Shown piece by piece: positions 27,133 through 39,256 of a stretch of DNA of 64,000 nt. The translations under genes and the position numbers were made by a program. Source of the stretch: Bursaphelenchus xylophilus (taxonomy: Eukaryota > Nematoda > Chromadorea > Rhabditida > Aphelenchoididae); NCBI GenBank assembly GCA_904066235.2, contig CAJFCV020000004.1, positions 1,054,001-1,118,000 on the forward strand. Reading direction: 5' to 3'. The number at the start of each line of letters is the position of its first letter. Within the stretch, counting starts at the first letter, position 1. The notes under the pieces were generated by a model. That model made no database searches. It was given only the letters and a program-made list of their open reading frames with translations, and was not told the DNA's origin.

Positions 27133-28540
27133 CTTCGCCGCTCTTCTCGTGTTTGGAGGACGTTCCAAGGGGGGCGGAGCTTGCGCTTTCAACGAAAACA
27201 GCCGTTCCAAAGACTTGCGGGCTGAAAACTCGGTGGAGGTTAGGTAATCGGGGGGAGAGAGGTTATTCTTTCTGTCCTTGAGTTTTCGAAGAGAATTTTA
27301 AAGATCAAAGTTTGCAAAAAATGAATTTTGAAACTTTGAAATTATTAAAAATTTTTAATTTAGAAAATTTACTGGAACTTTTTAGGAGATAAATGAGGTT
27401 TTTCGCTGGCGCTTTTCAAGATTTTTAGGCCGAAAATTTCAGAAAATTCGAAAATTTCCATCAAAAACTCGGTCTTTTTTGATGCCTGGAGCACACCTTT
27501 CCAATAAAAAAATTAAAAAAAAATAAAAGAGGTGCCTTATATTATTCCAAAAAGCTTCAAACTTACTTCATTTTTGGCCTACATGAAATTTTTGTTTTTT
27601 TAACCTAGGCAAAAAAAAATTATTTTTTTGGCATAGGTGGTTTTTTTTCCTGTATGCAAAAATAAATTTTTTTTGGCCCACATGAAATTTTTTCACGTAG
27701 GCAGACGACATTTTGAAGTAGGCCACAAAATTTCATGTAGGCCAAAAATGAAGTAAGTTTGAAATTTTTGGCAATATAAGAGCACCATGTATTGCCAAAA
27801 AGCACTTTTCTGTGGGATTTCTCATCATTTTCCATGGTCTTTTAGCTGGAAAATCGTTGAATATCTACACCTACAGAGTTCTGGCCAAAATATTCTGGAT
27901 TTGTTAGCCACATATCAACTGCGTTAACTTTGCAATTGAAACGTTTCCTTGGAAGCTCTAGCTACAAAAGTATTTCTTCTACTCTCCCTAACTTCCATTG
28001 CCTCTGGCAATATCCTAAAAAATATGCATTTCCTTACTTCCTTCTCCTGTCTGTTGTATTCCTGATTACGCAAACTTGTTTCGGTGCCGTACAACGGCGC
28101 AAACCACAGGCCTGCAATTTGTCAAACCTTTGGGAAATTACTGTATTCTCTGTAACGAAATAATAAAGATATAAAATTGTACAAAAAATAGTAAAGAAGA
28201 GCTCGGGAAATTGTAGATATACAATCCGCAATGCATAGTTGAGGTCTCGCGAAAAGATGGTTTTCATTTTTCAACTGACGGCATTTTCTTTGGAACAAAT
28301 CCCATGGAGATTCAGGTGAATTACCGGGTTGTTGTTAGCTCCAAAGAAATGAAATGCGTTTCGAAAGATTAGTCAGAGCTGTTTGAGTAATAGCCGAGGT
28401 TTTGTGAGCCACAAAGGATTAGGAAATCTGCAGCACTGGTGATTAATTTCAGCTTAAAAAACGGGTCTTATCGTTGAAAATGTCACTACAATTATTTCTG
28501 TCGTCATTGGTGCTGTAGACAAAGAGATTTTTATTAATAT
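27133..28540. other. no gene recognised
   Basis: A/T-rich sequence upstream of the acyl-CoA synthetase gene. TTCATTTTTGGCCTACATG near 27568 and CATGTAGGCCAAAAATGAAG near 27735 are inverted and bound a small hairpin element (27530-27790). No coding evidence. Confidence 0.4.
27530..27790. repeat. palindromic element with TGTAGGCCAAAAATGAAG arms
   Basis: TTGAAACTTACTTCATTTTTGGCC-like sequence on the left is mirrored by GGCCAAAAATGAAGTAAG on the right, with a T-rich centre. Outer words TTATATT and AATATAA also match. Confidence 0.5.
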
Positions 28541-28965
28541 GAAAAAATTCAAAATTAATCCTTCCTAACATAGACACCAAATTCTATTTCGCGCTATGCA
28601 TAAACAACCGGGATTCTTTAGGTTGAATGATGTCACAAATGTTATGCTATTTGGCGAATTTTGTCATGAAAAATTTCACACCTTTTTCTACCCTAGAGGG
28701 TAATGTTTCCACAAAAAATTATTTTTTTCCGCGCAAAACCTGCAAAGATCCGGCCGAAAAGTGGGTATCTCTCTGACCGCTCTCCACGTTTCGCGTACTC
28801 TCTCGGCGGAGAGTACGCGACCTAGCTCTCCCGGCAAAACGTGGGCTAAAAAATCATGAACTGAAACTTAATTCATCGTGGGTGCAAAATTTGAAGAAAA
28901 TATGAGCGTCACACTTGGAAGGACCTGAAAATCCGATGGCTCTCTAGGAAAGCACTAACAAGGGA
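28540..28965. repeat. F4 element, partly degraded
   Basis: Carries GCGCTATGCATAAACAACCG, CTACCCTAGAGGGTAATG, CGTACTCTCTCGGCGG and GAAAATATGAGCGTCACACTTGG, the standard F4 interior in order. Confidence 0.6.
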
Positions 28966-28970
28966 AGTAC

Positions 28971-29408
28971 CCCAAGTGCGACGCTCAGATTTTCTTTAGA
29001 TTTTGGACACACGTCAGTCATAAATTAAGTGTCAATTCCTCAAAGTTTTAGCTCGCGCTTTGAAGGCGCAGCCGAGATATTCAGCGATCTTTGCGGCCGT
29101 AAGAGTTCGCTAAGCGCGGAGAGCGGTTAGAGAGAAAAAACACTTTTTGGCCATAACTTTGCTATTTTTGTGCGGAAAAAATTGATTTTTTGTCGAAACG
29201 TTACCCTTCACGGTAGTAATAGGTATGAAACTTTTCGTGCCGAAAGTCGGAAAAAAGTGTCAAATTTTCGCCAACTTTCGATCTAAAAATCTCGGTTGTT
29301 TCTGCAAAGCACGAGCTAGGATTCTCGCATACATTTTAGAAAAAACTATTCTAAATTTGTGCCAAGCTTCATCAGAATCTGAGGGTCGCACTTGGGGTAC
29401 TTCCCTTG
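28971..29408. repeat. F4 element, complete palindromic ends
   Basis: AAGGGAAGTACCCCAAGTGC at the left; GCACTTGGGGTACTTCCCTT at the right, perfect complements. Interior shows GCTCGCGCTTTG and a mirrored GCAAAGCACGAGC. Confidence 0.85.
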
Positions 29409-29410
29409 TA

Positions 29411-29817
29411 TTAGGTTGTCCAACAAATAATGACCCTCTTCGAAAAATTTATTTTTTCGGCAAAATTTACCGTAATAACTGCGATCTATTTAATCAAAAT
29501 AATTATCATGTGCTTTATCACGCTCGTTACAATGTGCCAAAAGCTTTTTTATGTCTGTAGCTTAGGAACCCCGGCTTCTGGAGCCGATGAAACTTTTGAA
29601 GGCCTTTTCAAGGGCGTCTTGGAACCTTAGATAATTTTAGATTAGGGCTAAATTACTGTAATTTGGTCCCAATATGGCAAACGATACATCAAACGAAAGC
29701 CTGAGATCTCAGCTACAAAATGGTATAATATTTCGAAATTCCATCATCGATTGCCTTTTTTAGAGACTTTAAACTTTGCCCCTCTCTCAGAGGGTCATTA
29801 TTTGTTGGAAAACCTAA
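29411..29817. mobile_element. mariner-type non-autonomous element
   Basis: Terminal inverted repeats TTAGGTTGTCCAACAAATAA and its imperfect complement ending TTGTTGGAAAACCTAA, 407 bp apart; TA precedes the left end. TTAGGTTG-type ends are usual for mariner elements. The short internal frames do not resemble a transposase. It lies exactly at the edge of the F4 copy at 28971-29408. Confidence 0.7.
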
Positions 29818-30339
29818 GAAAATCAGAACAAGCCTCTCACAGAGCTGTGCTCAGACATCGAGACTTACATTGTCTTCAGGTAAATGCTCCTATACAAGCA
29901 TTTACGGTAAACCAAAACATTCTGAATGCTTTACGCCATGACTTAATTCTGAAGGAATCAAAACTGTAGATCTCCGCTACTCCTTCAAATGTATCCGTTT
30001 TGTTTTTTTCGTTACTTTTCACTCCCCGTTCTTTCAATTCGACCACAATTCCAGCCAATTTGAAGATCGACGGAGGACGAGTAAATGTCAGAGCGAATTG
30101 ATGACTCACGTAATTAAATGTTTTTTTTTTGTAAACTCTCACTTGTACGGAAATTCGGACAGAATTAGTTGTAATTTTCCGGCTTTGTCGGCTTTTGTGT
30201 AAAACTACAGCGGAAGGAGTGGTCTTTTCGGAACCGCGACGACAATTGATTAGCTGTGGCGGACTTGATCAAAGAAGTTTAAAAAAAAGTATTAAGTTGA
30301 GATTGAGGCAGAGATCAGTTTACGTACAGTATAAGTATA

Positions 30340-30633
30340 GTTGGGGACCTGTTCCAGTCGCAAAAAAAGTACCATTTTGCATCCGGGGAGTATCAAACAT
30401 GTCTCTTTTTGTGAAGGAGCCCTTCAAAATGAAGTTTTTTTTCACATGGTGAGCGGGAAGTATCAAAAATGTGGCAAAATGCCTCCCTCTCCAAGTGAAA
30501 AAACTCCGATTTCAAAAGCGCGCCCTTCAAAACGAAGTTTTTTCACTTGAAGAGGGAGGTATTTTGCCACATTTTTCATGCTTTCCGGATGCAAAATGGT
30601 ATGTTTTTTGCCATTGTATCGGGTTCGTCACTG
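30340..30633. mobile_element. rearranged F1 hairpin element
   Basis: The left end GTTGGGGACCTGTTCC is followed by a first left arm that breaks into TTTTTGTGAAGGAGCCC, then a second left-arm segment, then a normal right arm ending CACTG TA. An internal duplication or recombination between two copies explains it. Confidence 0.75.
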
Positions 30634-30839
30634 TATAAGTATTGATCACGAGTTGACGGAAAAAATATCGAAAATTCAAAACTTTATGAATGAAAAGAAA
30701 CTGTTTCCTTTGTAGAGATCATCGGGAACGCGAAAACTGTCTCCAAGCTGGTCGAAGATCCCATTCAAAAGAAAATTTTGGGTCGCGAAAGGTCCGGGGG
30801 ATTCTACAGAAACAATTTTTATCCATCTCTCACGTACAC

Positions 30840-31165
30840 GAGGTGTGACGCTCATATTTTCTTTAAATTTTGAGCCTTTGGTCTACATAGGTCACTAATC
30901 AACTGATAATCTTTCTACCGTATAGAGTAATATTTTCACAAAAAAACAATTTTTTCTGGGCAGAACTGGCAAAGATATGGCCAAAAGGGGTCTTCTCTGT
31001 GACCGCTCTCCGCATTTCCCGTACTCTCCCGGCCAAAAAATCGTTCAATACTTGACTACGCCTGCAAAGCGCGAGTTAAAACTTTCAGGAATTGATGTGC
31101 GGCCTATGCATTACATGTGTGTAAAATTTAAAGAAAATCTGAGCGTTGTACTTGGGGTCGTTCCC
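30840..31165. repeat. F4 element, partly degraded
   Basis: GTGACGCTCATATTTTCTTTAAATTTTG at the left and AAATTTAAAGAAAATCTGAGCG at the right are inverted; the interior shows the CGTACTCTCCCGGCC word. Confidence 0.65.
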
Positions 31166-31857
31166 TTGCAAGTCAAGTCAAAATACGTTTAAAAAGAACG
31201 TCTACACGAGTACTTCACTTCAAAATAAAACTCCTGGAAGAGTTACGAAACCCACTGACCAATAAACCCCACGAAAATGATCGCCATTTGCGACTTGTCA
31301 TCCTCACGTAACCAGTCTTCAACCCATCATCATCTCCACCCTCTATGCATGTCACAACACCCTCTATGTCATCTTGTCCCTACGTTTGCCCGAAATTAAA
31401 GATCAAAAAAAAACTCCTTGAAGCCTCTCGGCGCAACTCCGCAACGCAATCCAGCTCTCGCCCCCTCCAAAGTATTACATCTTATTTTGACGAAACCTTG
31501 GCGCTGCGGTCAGGTTTTTCGGCATTGCGACGAACGAGAAGGGGGCTTTATGAAAGCGGTGGCGCGACCACAAAAAATGGGAGAAAAGCCGAGGCAAAAC
31601 CAGATCCGAAGGCTCTTCCTTCCTTCCCCCCACCGCTCCTCGCCGCTTCCTGAATCCGATCGCCTTCAGATGACCATTCGGTTGATCTCTTTTCTCTCCC
31701 ACACCACTCGATTCGAAACCAACAAATATGAAGGGATTTGTGTTCTGTAATGCGCGATTTGCATAATTTTGGAGGGATTTGCAACATAAAGCTTGAGCCG
31801 AGAGGGATGATAAGGCGAGGGTGGAAGACAGGCGAAATTTGAAAAGGAAATAATTTA

Positions 31858-31990
31858 CAGTGGGGGACATGATCCAGTGGCAAAAAACGTACCATTTTGC
31901 TTCCGGGAAGTATTAAAAATGTGGCAAAATGCTTCCTATTCCAAGTGAAAAAACTCCGATTTCAAAAGCGCGCCCGCTCTTTTTATGAGG
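31858..31990. mobile_element. F1 left half
   Basis: TA CAGTGGGGGACATGATCC through CCGCTCTTTTTATGAGGG; the right arm is missing and is replaced by GCTTGGAGAAGGCTTAG, sequence also seen next to the F1 copy at 33887. Confidence 0.75.
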
Positions 31991-32030
31991 GAAAGAGGCT
32001 TGGAGAAGGCTTAGTTATTAGAAATAATTA

Positions 32031-32274
32031 CAGTGGGGACCTGATTCAGTGGCAAAAAACGTACCATTTTGCATTCGGGAGTTTTAAAACTGTGGTAAAA
32101 TGCTTCCCTCTCCAAGTGAAAAAACTCCGTTTTGAAGGGCTCTCTCACAAAATAAACGGGCGCGTTTTAAAAATCGGTCTTTTTTACTTGAAGAGGGAGG
32201 TGTTTTGCTACATTTTTGATACTTCCCGGATGCAAAATGGCACGTTTTCTGGCACTGGATAAGGTCCGCCACTG
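32031..32274. mobile_element. F1 hairpin element
   Basis: TA CAGTGGGGACCTGATTC to GGATAAGGTCCGCCACTG TA, with complete arms. Confidence 0.88.
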
Positions 32275-32349
32275 TATTCAGCGCCTTACTTTGACCGCTT
32301 CTGTTCGATCACGTTTTTATAAGAGCGGTCTTCCAGTACGGACTCCACC

Positions 32350-32486
32350 TTCCCTCACAAAAAGAGAAGACGCGCCCTTCAAAACGAAGTTTGTTCACTT
32401 GGAGTGGGAAGCATTTTGCCACATTTTTAAAGCTTCCCGGATGCAAAATGGTACGTTTTCTTGCCACTGGATCAGGTCCACCACTG
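32350..32486. mobile_element. F1 right half
   Basis: Begins in the central spacer (CCCTCACAAAAAGAG) and runs through a normal right arm to GGTCCACCACTG TA. No left arm. Confidence 0.75.
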
Positions 32487-32538
32487 TAGATCCCATAGAG
32501 AGGAGTTGATAAGCCTCGGCACAAGTTTGCTAAGGTTC

Positions 32539-32822
32539 TACTAGCCGTTCCAGAAAGTGCGTAGATTTTTTTCGGCCTTTTTCGCACCGCACAGTGTAGT
32601 AACTTGCCTGTTCCCTCTTACGCGATGCTTTTCGAAACTTTTCGCGCTGTGCAACTTCTCTTTGCGCGCTCAAAATTCGCGCCGATTCCGTTGCGAAAAG
32701 CTTGTGTCGCAATGATATTAGACTTGCACGACGATGCATAATCTCAAATGCATGCCGCAAAAAGGGTTTTGTGCACGATGCGGCCAACGACAAAAATCTG
32801 TGCACTTTCTGGAACGACTAGT
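32539..32822. repeat. palindromic element, CTAGCCGTTCCAGAAAGTGC ends
   Basis: TACTAGCCGTTCCAGAAAGTGCG at the left and GCACTTTCTGGAACGACTAGTA at the right are complementary. Inside are CGCACAGTG, GCGCGCTC and related words. Same family as 48133-48403. Confidence 0.8.
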
Positions 32823-32823
32823 A

Positions 32824-32960
32824 TTAGTCTGTCGGGAAAATAATGAGCACTCTTTCGCATCAAAAATGGCATCGCCGCCGAGAAAATGAATGGTGTCGCG
32901 ACAAAATCAAATTGCTTTTCACTTCAGCGACACAATGCTCATTATTTTCCCGACAGAGTC
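32824..32960. repeat. F3 element
   Basis: TA TTAGTCTGTCGGGAAAATAA to TTATTTTCCCGACAGAGTC, directly abutting the palindromic element at 32539-32822 (shared TA). Confidence 0.8.
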
Positions 32961-33294
32961 ATAGTAAATATTTCAAAACAAAAAAAAATCCTAGACATCC
33001 GAAGCAACGCAGTCTGATGTTCTTAAAATCGCATCAATGAAATTTGTATTTCATCCCCCGCAAAAAAACATGTGCCAGGCTCATAAAAAAATTTGTGGAA
33101 AATTTCGGCGCTGAGCATGTCTCTAGGCAACATTTTGGGTGCAAAGGGGATGTTTTTCTGTTTCCGGAAGTGTTTCAAAAATCCAGCATACAAATTTGTG
33201 AAATTTACGAATGATTTCGACAGAAATTTCTTTATGAAGTCAAAAAGCTTTGCACAAAATTAAAAAAAAGCAGAATGATGTGCGTCCCGACTTT

Positions 33295-33990
33295 TCGGGT
33301 CGACTACAGTTCGGGTGAGTGCAAAATCGATAGATACGAGGCCTAGGAGAGACAAAAAAAGTGGTACAAATGTCCTACGAGGCCTGGAAAAGCCGTTGGA
33401 TGGTCGGCGGACGTTCGGCGAAGGCTCGGCGGAGACTTACAATATGCCCACTTTCGCTGATCTCAGCTATTCCCAATCCTAGTTTTCTTAATCCTGAGTT
33501 ATTGTAACATATGTGTAAAACACCAAAATTTGCGGGAAAAACGAAGATCCGTCATTTTAACCCATGATATTATTGATGTGAGTGCTTGTAAAATACCTCA
33601 AAATATGTGACAACCTATTCTACGACCTGATCAATCTAAGTGGGGGACGTGATCCATGGGCAAAAAATGTACCATTTTGCATCCAGGAAGCATCAAAAAA
33701 TGTGGCAAAATACCTCCTTCGCCAAGTGAAAAAACTCCGATTTCAAAAGCGCGCCCGCTCTTTTTGTGAGGGAGCCATTAAAAACGAAGTTTTTTTTCGC
33801 TTGGAGAGGGAAGCATTTTGCCACATTTTTGATACTTCCCGGATGCAAAATAGCACGTTTTTTGCAACTGGATCAGGTCCCCCGCTGTAATTATTTCTAA
33901 TAACTAAGCCTTCTCCAAGCTTCCCCCATGCATACAACGACGAATTGAGGCACCCCAAAGTATCGTCGACCCGAACTGTAGTTCACTCGA
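33295..33990. repeat. dispersed repeat with F1 inserted
   Basis: Contains CCGACTTTTCGGGTCGACTACAGTTCGGG near 33297 and an inverted GTCGACCCGAACTGTAGTTC near 33965. Inner blocks match 8890-9310 in reverse. The F1 copy at 33639-33887 sits inside it. Confidence 0.6.
33639..33887. mobile_element. F1 hairpin element nested in a dispersed repeat
   Basis: AGTGGGGGACGTGATCC to GGATCAGGTCCCCCGCTG TA; central CCGCTCTTTTTGTGAGGGAG intact. Confidence 0.88.
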
Positions 33991-34299
33991 AAACTCGTAG
34001 CCCCCAATAATCATCGAACAAAGCCCAGCAATAAAGCTACAGTAGTCGTTTCAAAAGCCCCAAAAATAACCGCCAAAGATCAGTCAAAGCCGCCTTCGCA
34101 AACTGGAAAACAAATGATGTTCCTACACGACGGGATTTATCACCCCCAACACAAAACTTGATTAGATGGATTAAGCAACTCATCTTCATCTCTCGTCGTA
34201 AAAATTAGAAAGAGATTAGAAAAGGAGGCATGCCAAAAATACACGCTTTGTCAAGCGTTTTGCTCTACATTTACTGCGGAAGTAAATGTAGGGCAAACG

Positions 34300-34745
34300 C
34301 TTGCGACGCTCAGATTTTGATGACACTTTCAAACATTATCTAATTTTTGCGAGGAAATATGCCCTTCAAAAACAAATATGCGACTTCAAGCTCGCGCCTT
34401 GCAGAAACGACCGAATTTTTAGATCGAAAGTTGGCAAAAATGTGACAGTTCTTTGCGAATTTTGACATGACAAATTGCATACCTATTTCTACCGTAGAGA
34501 GTAATGTTACCACTAAAAATAAACTTTTTTCCGCACGAAACTGGCATAGATAGGGCGAAAAACCGTTTTTCTCTCTGACCCCTCTCCGCATTTCGCGTAC
34601 TCTCTCGGAGGCAAAAATCGTTCAATATCTCAGCTGCGCATGCAAAGCCAGAGCTAAAATTTTCAGTGATTGATATGTGGACTATCTTCAACGCGTGTGC
34701 AAAGTTTAGGGAAAAGCTGAGCGTGGAACTTGGGGTAATTAGTGT
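34300..34745. repeat. F4 element
   Basis: TTGCGACGCTCAGATTTTG at the left, GGAAAAGCTGAGCGTGGAAC at the right; interior ACCGTAGAGAGTAATG and CGTACTCTCTCGGAGG. Confidence 0.65.
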
Positions 34746-35324
34746 GCCTCTGTAGTCAAACCAGATGTTTTCCAATCGTCATCAAAATCTGCCAAATTCG
34801 CCATTCAGATTTTACCTAAATTTTGCACATGTGTCGTGCATTACACACGCATCAAACCCTCAAAATATTAGATGGCACTTTGCAGAAACGGGCCAAATAT
34901 TGAACGGTCTTTCTTGACCAGAGAGTATGCAAAATCTAGAGAGCGCTAGGAGAGAAAAACACTCTTGGGCAATATTGCCAATTCTTGGCAGTAAAAAATG
35001 AGTTTTATGTGGAACTGTTGCCCTCTGTCGTAGCAATACAACTGATATGCTTCATGGCTAAACTCGAAAAGAGAAGTCAAATTTCGCCCATCCTAAAGCC
35101 TTTTTTACCTTGATAAAATTACTCTGACTTGAGATAATTTTCACGCAAATATAGAGGAGGTATTTCAAGCCATCCCTTCGTCAGCAAATTCTAATCAAAA
35201 TCTGAGAAAATTCGGGGCTTCGGTAGTTCAGCCCCCCCACGAAAGGTAGTCTAACCCCCACTGTTTTTGCCCGTTTCACACCCCACATAATGAACAAATT
35301 AGAATAATACAAAAAATGTAAGTG

Positions 35325-35465
35325 GGGGTTTGATCTAAAACGTAGGGGGGTTGACCTAAAACTTAGGGGGCTTTTTCTAAAACGAAGGGGCTTGATCTAA
35401 AACGTAAGGGGCTTGATCTAAAACGTTGGGGGCTTCATCTAAAACGTAGGGGGCTTGTGCTGGAC
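35325..35465. repeat. short tandem repeat, GGGGCTTGATCTAAAACGTA unit
   Basis: About five imperfect units of 22-28 bp of the form GGGGCTTGATCTAAAACGTA. Confidence 0.75.
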
Positions 35466-35634
35466 CATACTACAACTTGGATTAATTCTTTGAAATAAAT
35501 TTTGGGGTTCAGAATGGACGAGGGGGGCTGTACTGGGTTATGGGGGCTAAACTGGACTGGGGGGGGGGGGCTGTACTACCTTAGCCCCGAAAATTCTCAT
35601 GAAAATACTACCTGACTTATGTTAGAGAATTTGC

Positions 35635-35850
35635 CATCCACAACTTACAAGGGAAGTATCCGTGAAACTTTTCATGTCAAAATTCGCAAAAAAGAGATAA
35701 ATTTTTCCCAACTTTTGGTCTAACGAAACCTCGGTAGTCTCTGCAAAGCGCGAGCTAGGATTCTCGCATGTCTTAGAAAAAACTACTCTAAACTTGTGCC
35801 AAGTTTTATCAAAATCTGAGTGTCGCACTTCGGGTACTTCCCCTACAAAC
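35635..35850. repeat. F4 element, internally deleted
   Basis: TACAAGGGAAGTATCCGTG at the left and TCTGAGTGTCGCACTTCGGG with GTACTTCCCCTA at the right, only 215 bp apart. Confidence 0.65.
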
Positions 35851-36396
35851 ATACTCAGCCCCCTCAAAAACAAACTCCCTAATTATTTTCTTCGCAATGC
35901 ATCCTACCACAAGATGATCTGAAACAAAATTTTCTGTCGAAAAACGAATAAACCTCCTAACCTGTTGACCTCAAAATGGGAAACGTCTGAAGACGCACTA
36001 AAAAAAGTTTTAATTCGGAATAAGAATAACCCTCGCCCACTTCGAATCCGTCCCTCAAATCCAATTAAGGATGTCAAGAGGAAGAGGTTTTATTGGGATC
36101 GGGCTTGTTTCATCGCCGAAGGGCGGTGGAAACGCGAGGTTGGAGGGGAGTTTGGTCAGTCATAAACCAAAGTCTTTCGGGCACAGGGGATCGATGAGGT
36201 TTAGTGAAAAGAGCGGGAGAGGTTACAAACGTGACCAAATAATAGGTCGGAATTCACAAGGGATTACAGTACAAGTCAGTTTGCGCTGGAGTAATTATTG
36301 CTGCTTGTACTGTGCAGAAAAAGTCAAGTTGCGACAGACTGATAACACCGCAATTTGAAACAAGCGGTTGAAAAGTATTTTAATAAATGATGACTA

Positions 36397-36635
36397 CAGT
36401 GGGGGGACCTGATCCAGTGACAAAAAACGTAACATTTTGCATCCGGGAAGTATACAAAAATGGCAAAATGCTTCCCTCTCCAACTAAAAAACACCGTTTT
36501 GAAGGGCTCCCTCGCAAAAACCGCGGGCGCGCCCTTCAAAACGGAGTTTTTCACTTGGAGGCATTTTGCCACATTTTTTGATACTTCCTGGACGCAAAGT
36601 GGTACGTTTCTTGCCACTGGATCATGTCCCCACTG
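36397..36635. mobile_element. F1 hairpin element
   Basis: TA CAGTGGGGGGACCTGATC to GGATCATGTCCCCACTG TA, with a shortened right arm. Confidence 0.88.
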
Positions 36636-36639
36636 TAAT

Positions 36640-37615
36640 TTTCAGGGCCAATATTTTTAGCCAGCGCTTTGCAGAAGCTTATTTGGGAAGGAGCGGTGTC
36701 ATTTTGAAAGAAGTCGAACTCGCTTTTTCTCTGAACTATCGGCCGACCAATAGTTCAGACTTTTTATATTGGCGTCGGGAAAAAATACATCGCTACATGA
36801 CATCGGATACATTTCAATAGCATTTGAAATAGCGTGCGATAAAACCTCATAGAGCAGGAAAAAAGTCCAGCCGTCGTCGACCGGCTGATATAGGCTAAAG
36901 AAATTTTTTGCCGTTTAAATGAACCTACACCTGTTTTTTGGCCAATTAGGCTCGGATTTTGAATTATCCTAGCCCATCTTTACATTCCCATCGTGCTCCA
37001 CAAAGTACTAGAAACTATTACACTCATATATTACACTGATTTATGTTGCTTTTTTAAACCTAATCGTCAGCATTAAAAAAGAACTGGTATTTTTAGCCGC
37101 CCCCAAACTTTGACAAGATCAATTGCAGCAAAAAACTCAACGCATTGGAGCTTGTGACACAAAGAAACAGATCCATCTTGCTTCAAAACAAGCGAGGTAA
37201 AAATTGTTTTAATGATCAACAAAACTGAAAAAAACAGATAAAATTTTCGGACCTCAAACACCTTTTTATAATAATAAAGTAAATTTTCAATGCCATTTCG
37301 GCGAAGATGGACTTTAAAATTCGAAAAACCCCATCGAACAAGGTCTATTTAAACTGTTTATTGTCTTTGTTTTTCAACGCTGGACTCATTAGCAGCAGCC
37401 CACATGTTTTTCCCAACCCCTCCCATAACAGGTAAGCTGCTTTCTGTTGATTCTGGGGATCGTAATCGTAACGGGAATCTCATCAGAACATCAAAAGGTC
37501 ATAGCGTAAAGTTTGCATTGACAAAAAAAATAAAAACAATATTTACTGAATCTGTTGATGACAACAAAAATCAGTGGGAAAATATTTCAAAATTTTGAAA
37601 AAAAATGCAAATTCT
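36640..37615. other. no gene recognised
   Basis: A/T-rich sequence with short open frames only. No splice-linked exons, no clear palindromes. Confidence 0.35.
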
Positions 37616-37617
37616 TG

Positions 37618-39165
37618 GCATACAATTTCTCGTGGATTTTGTGGCTTGAGAAGGTGCTATTCGTACAAGGGTAAAATAAATAGGGACTGTATTTTCATAA
37701 AGTGCATGGACATTTTCCACGAGCACAAAAATCCCATTTTGTCGTTGGGGTGGAAAAAATCATTGGAATGAATTTAAAAATTTTGAGAAATCAATTTTTC
37801 GGTAAATTTCGATTTCAAAATCTCGATCTCCTCTGCAAACCGCGAGAAAAACACCCGGAATACGGGTTCAAAATCTTAACCATAATCTTTGCTGTGTTTC
37901 AACGGGAATCTAAGCCTCACTTGATCGACTGATTTGCGACAATTTCGTATCAATTTTGCCTTTTCATGTGGTCAAAAATAACAAAGATTCAGTATGATAA
38001 AGATTTATGACCACATTTTCGGCACTTCCCCTTCCTTGTCCACTCACAAAGTCGCTTGAGTGATTTCAGGGACATGCACTGTGCAAAAACAAAACTTTAC
38101 TTTGCACTGTGCAATTTCCTGCTTTTTGCACCGTGCAATACGCTTTTCCCTTTCACAAAAATCCCCGATTTTTTGCACCGTGCATTCACCTTCTTTTGGG
38201 CTTGCACTGTGCATTCGAAATATCGCTGCGACTTGAGCTTTTGTCAGCTGCGCTGCCGCGGTTTCACTGAAGAATTTGCACAGTGCAAACAACCTTTTTG
38301 AGGTTTGCACGGTGCGCAAAGAAAAAATGCACTGTGCGTTGGCGACAAGCGTGAGAAAAAAATTCAAAATGCACTGTGCGAACGCGAAAAACTGTCTTTT
38401 TTCGTTTCGCACAGTGCATCTTGAATTTTTGTTTCCAACGCACAGTGCATTTTTTCTTTGTGCACCGTGCGAACCCCATAAAAAAAAATTGTTTGCACTG
38501 TGCAAATTCTTGAGCAAAACCGCGACGGCGGAGTTGAGAAAAGTCTACGTCGCAGCGATATTTCAAATGCACAGTGCAAACTCAAAAAAAAATGTGAATG
38601 CACGGTGCGAAAAATCGGGGATTTTTGTGAAAGGAAAAAGCGTATTGCACAGTGCAAAAAGCCAGAAATTGCACAGTGCGAAGTAAGATTTTGTTTTCGC
38701 ACAGTGCATGTCGCTAAAATCACCCCAACGACTTTGTGAGCGGGCTAGCAAGAGGAAGTGCTGAAAATGTGGTCATAAATCTTTATCATGCTGAATCTTT
38801 GTTATTTTTGACCAAATGAAAAGGCAAAATTGATACGAAATTGTCGCAAATGAACCGATAAAGTGAGGCTGAGATTCCGATGAAACACAGCAAAGATTAT
38901 GGTTAAGATTTTTAAGCCGTATTCCGGGTGTTTTTCTCGCGTTTTGCAGAGGAAATCGAGATTTTGAAATCGAAATTTACCGAACTGACCTTTCAAAATT
39001 TTTAAATTCATTCCAATGATTTTTTCCACCCCAACGACAAAATGTGCGATTTTTTGTGCTCGTGGCGAATGTCCATGCACTTTATGAAAATACAGCCCCT
39101 ATTACCCTACCCTTGTACGAATAGCACCTTCCCAAGCCACAAAATCCACGAGAAATTGTATAAAA
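37618..39165. repeat. 1.5-kb near-perfect palindrome with GCACNGTGC core
   Basis: Two arms of about 750 bp meet near 38392. Outer arm pair: CAATTTCTCGTGGATTTTGTGGC near 37622 and GCCACAAAATCCACGAGAAATTG near 39136. Middle pair: TCATTGGAATGAATTT-type words, and CCACATTTTCGGCACTTCC against the mirrored word near 38760. Inner pair: CAAAAATCCCCGATTTTTTGCACCG against CGAAAAATCGGGGATTTTTG. The inner 700 bp hold about 20 GCACNGTGC words. Confidence 0.9.
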
Positions 39166-39256
39166 TCGCCCAAGAATCGAAAACTTCGCAGCCGTTCGCC
39201 GCACCCAACCTTTCCACCCACTCCCCAAACAACAGAAACCCGCAAAAACATGTAAA

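Noticed and set aside
38044..38517. 157-codon frame in the large palindrome
   Set aside because: Repeat-derived; mirrored frames occur on both arms.
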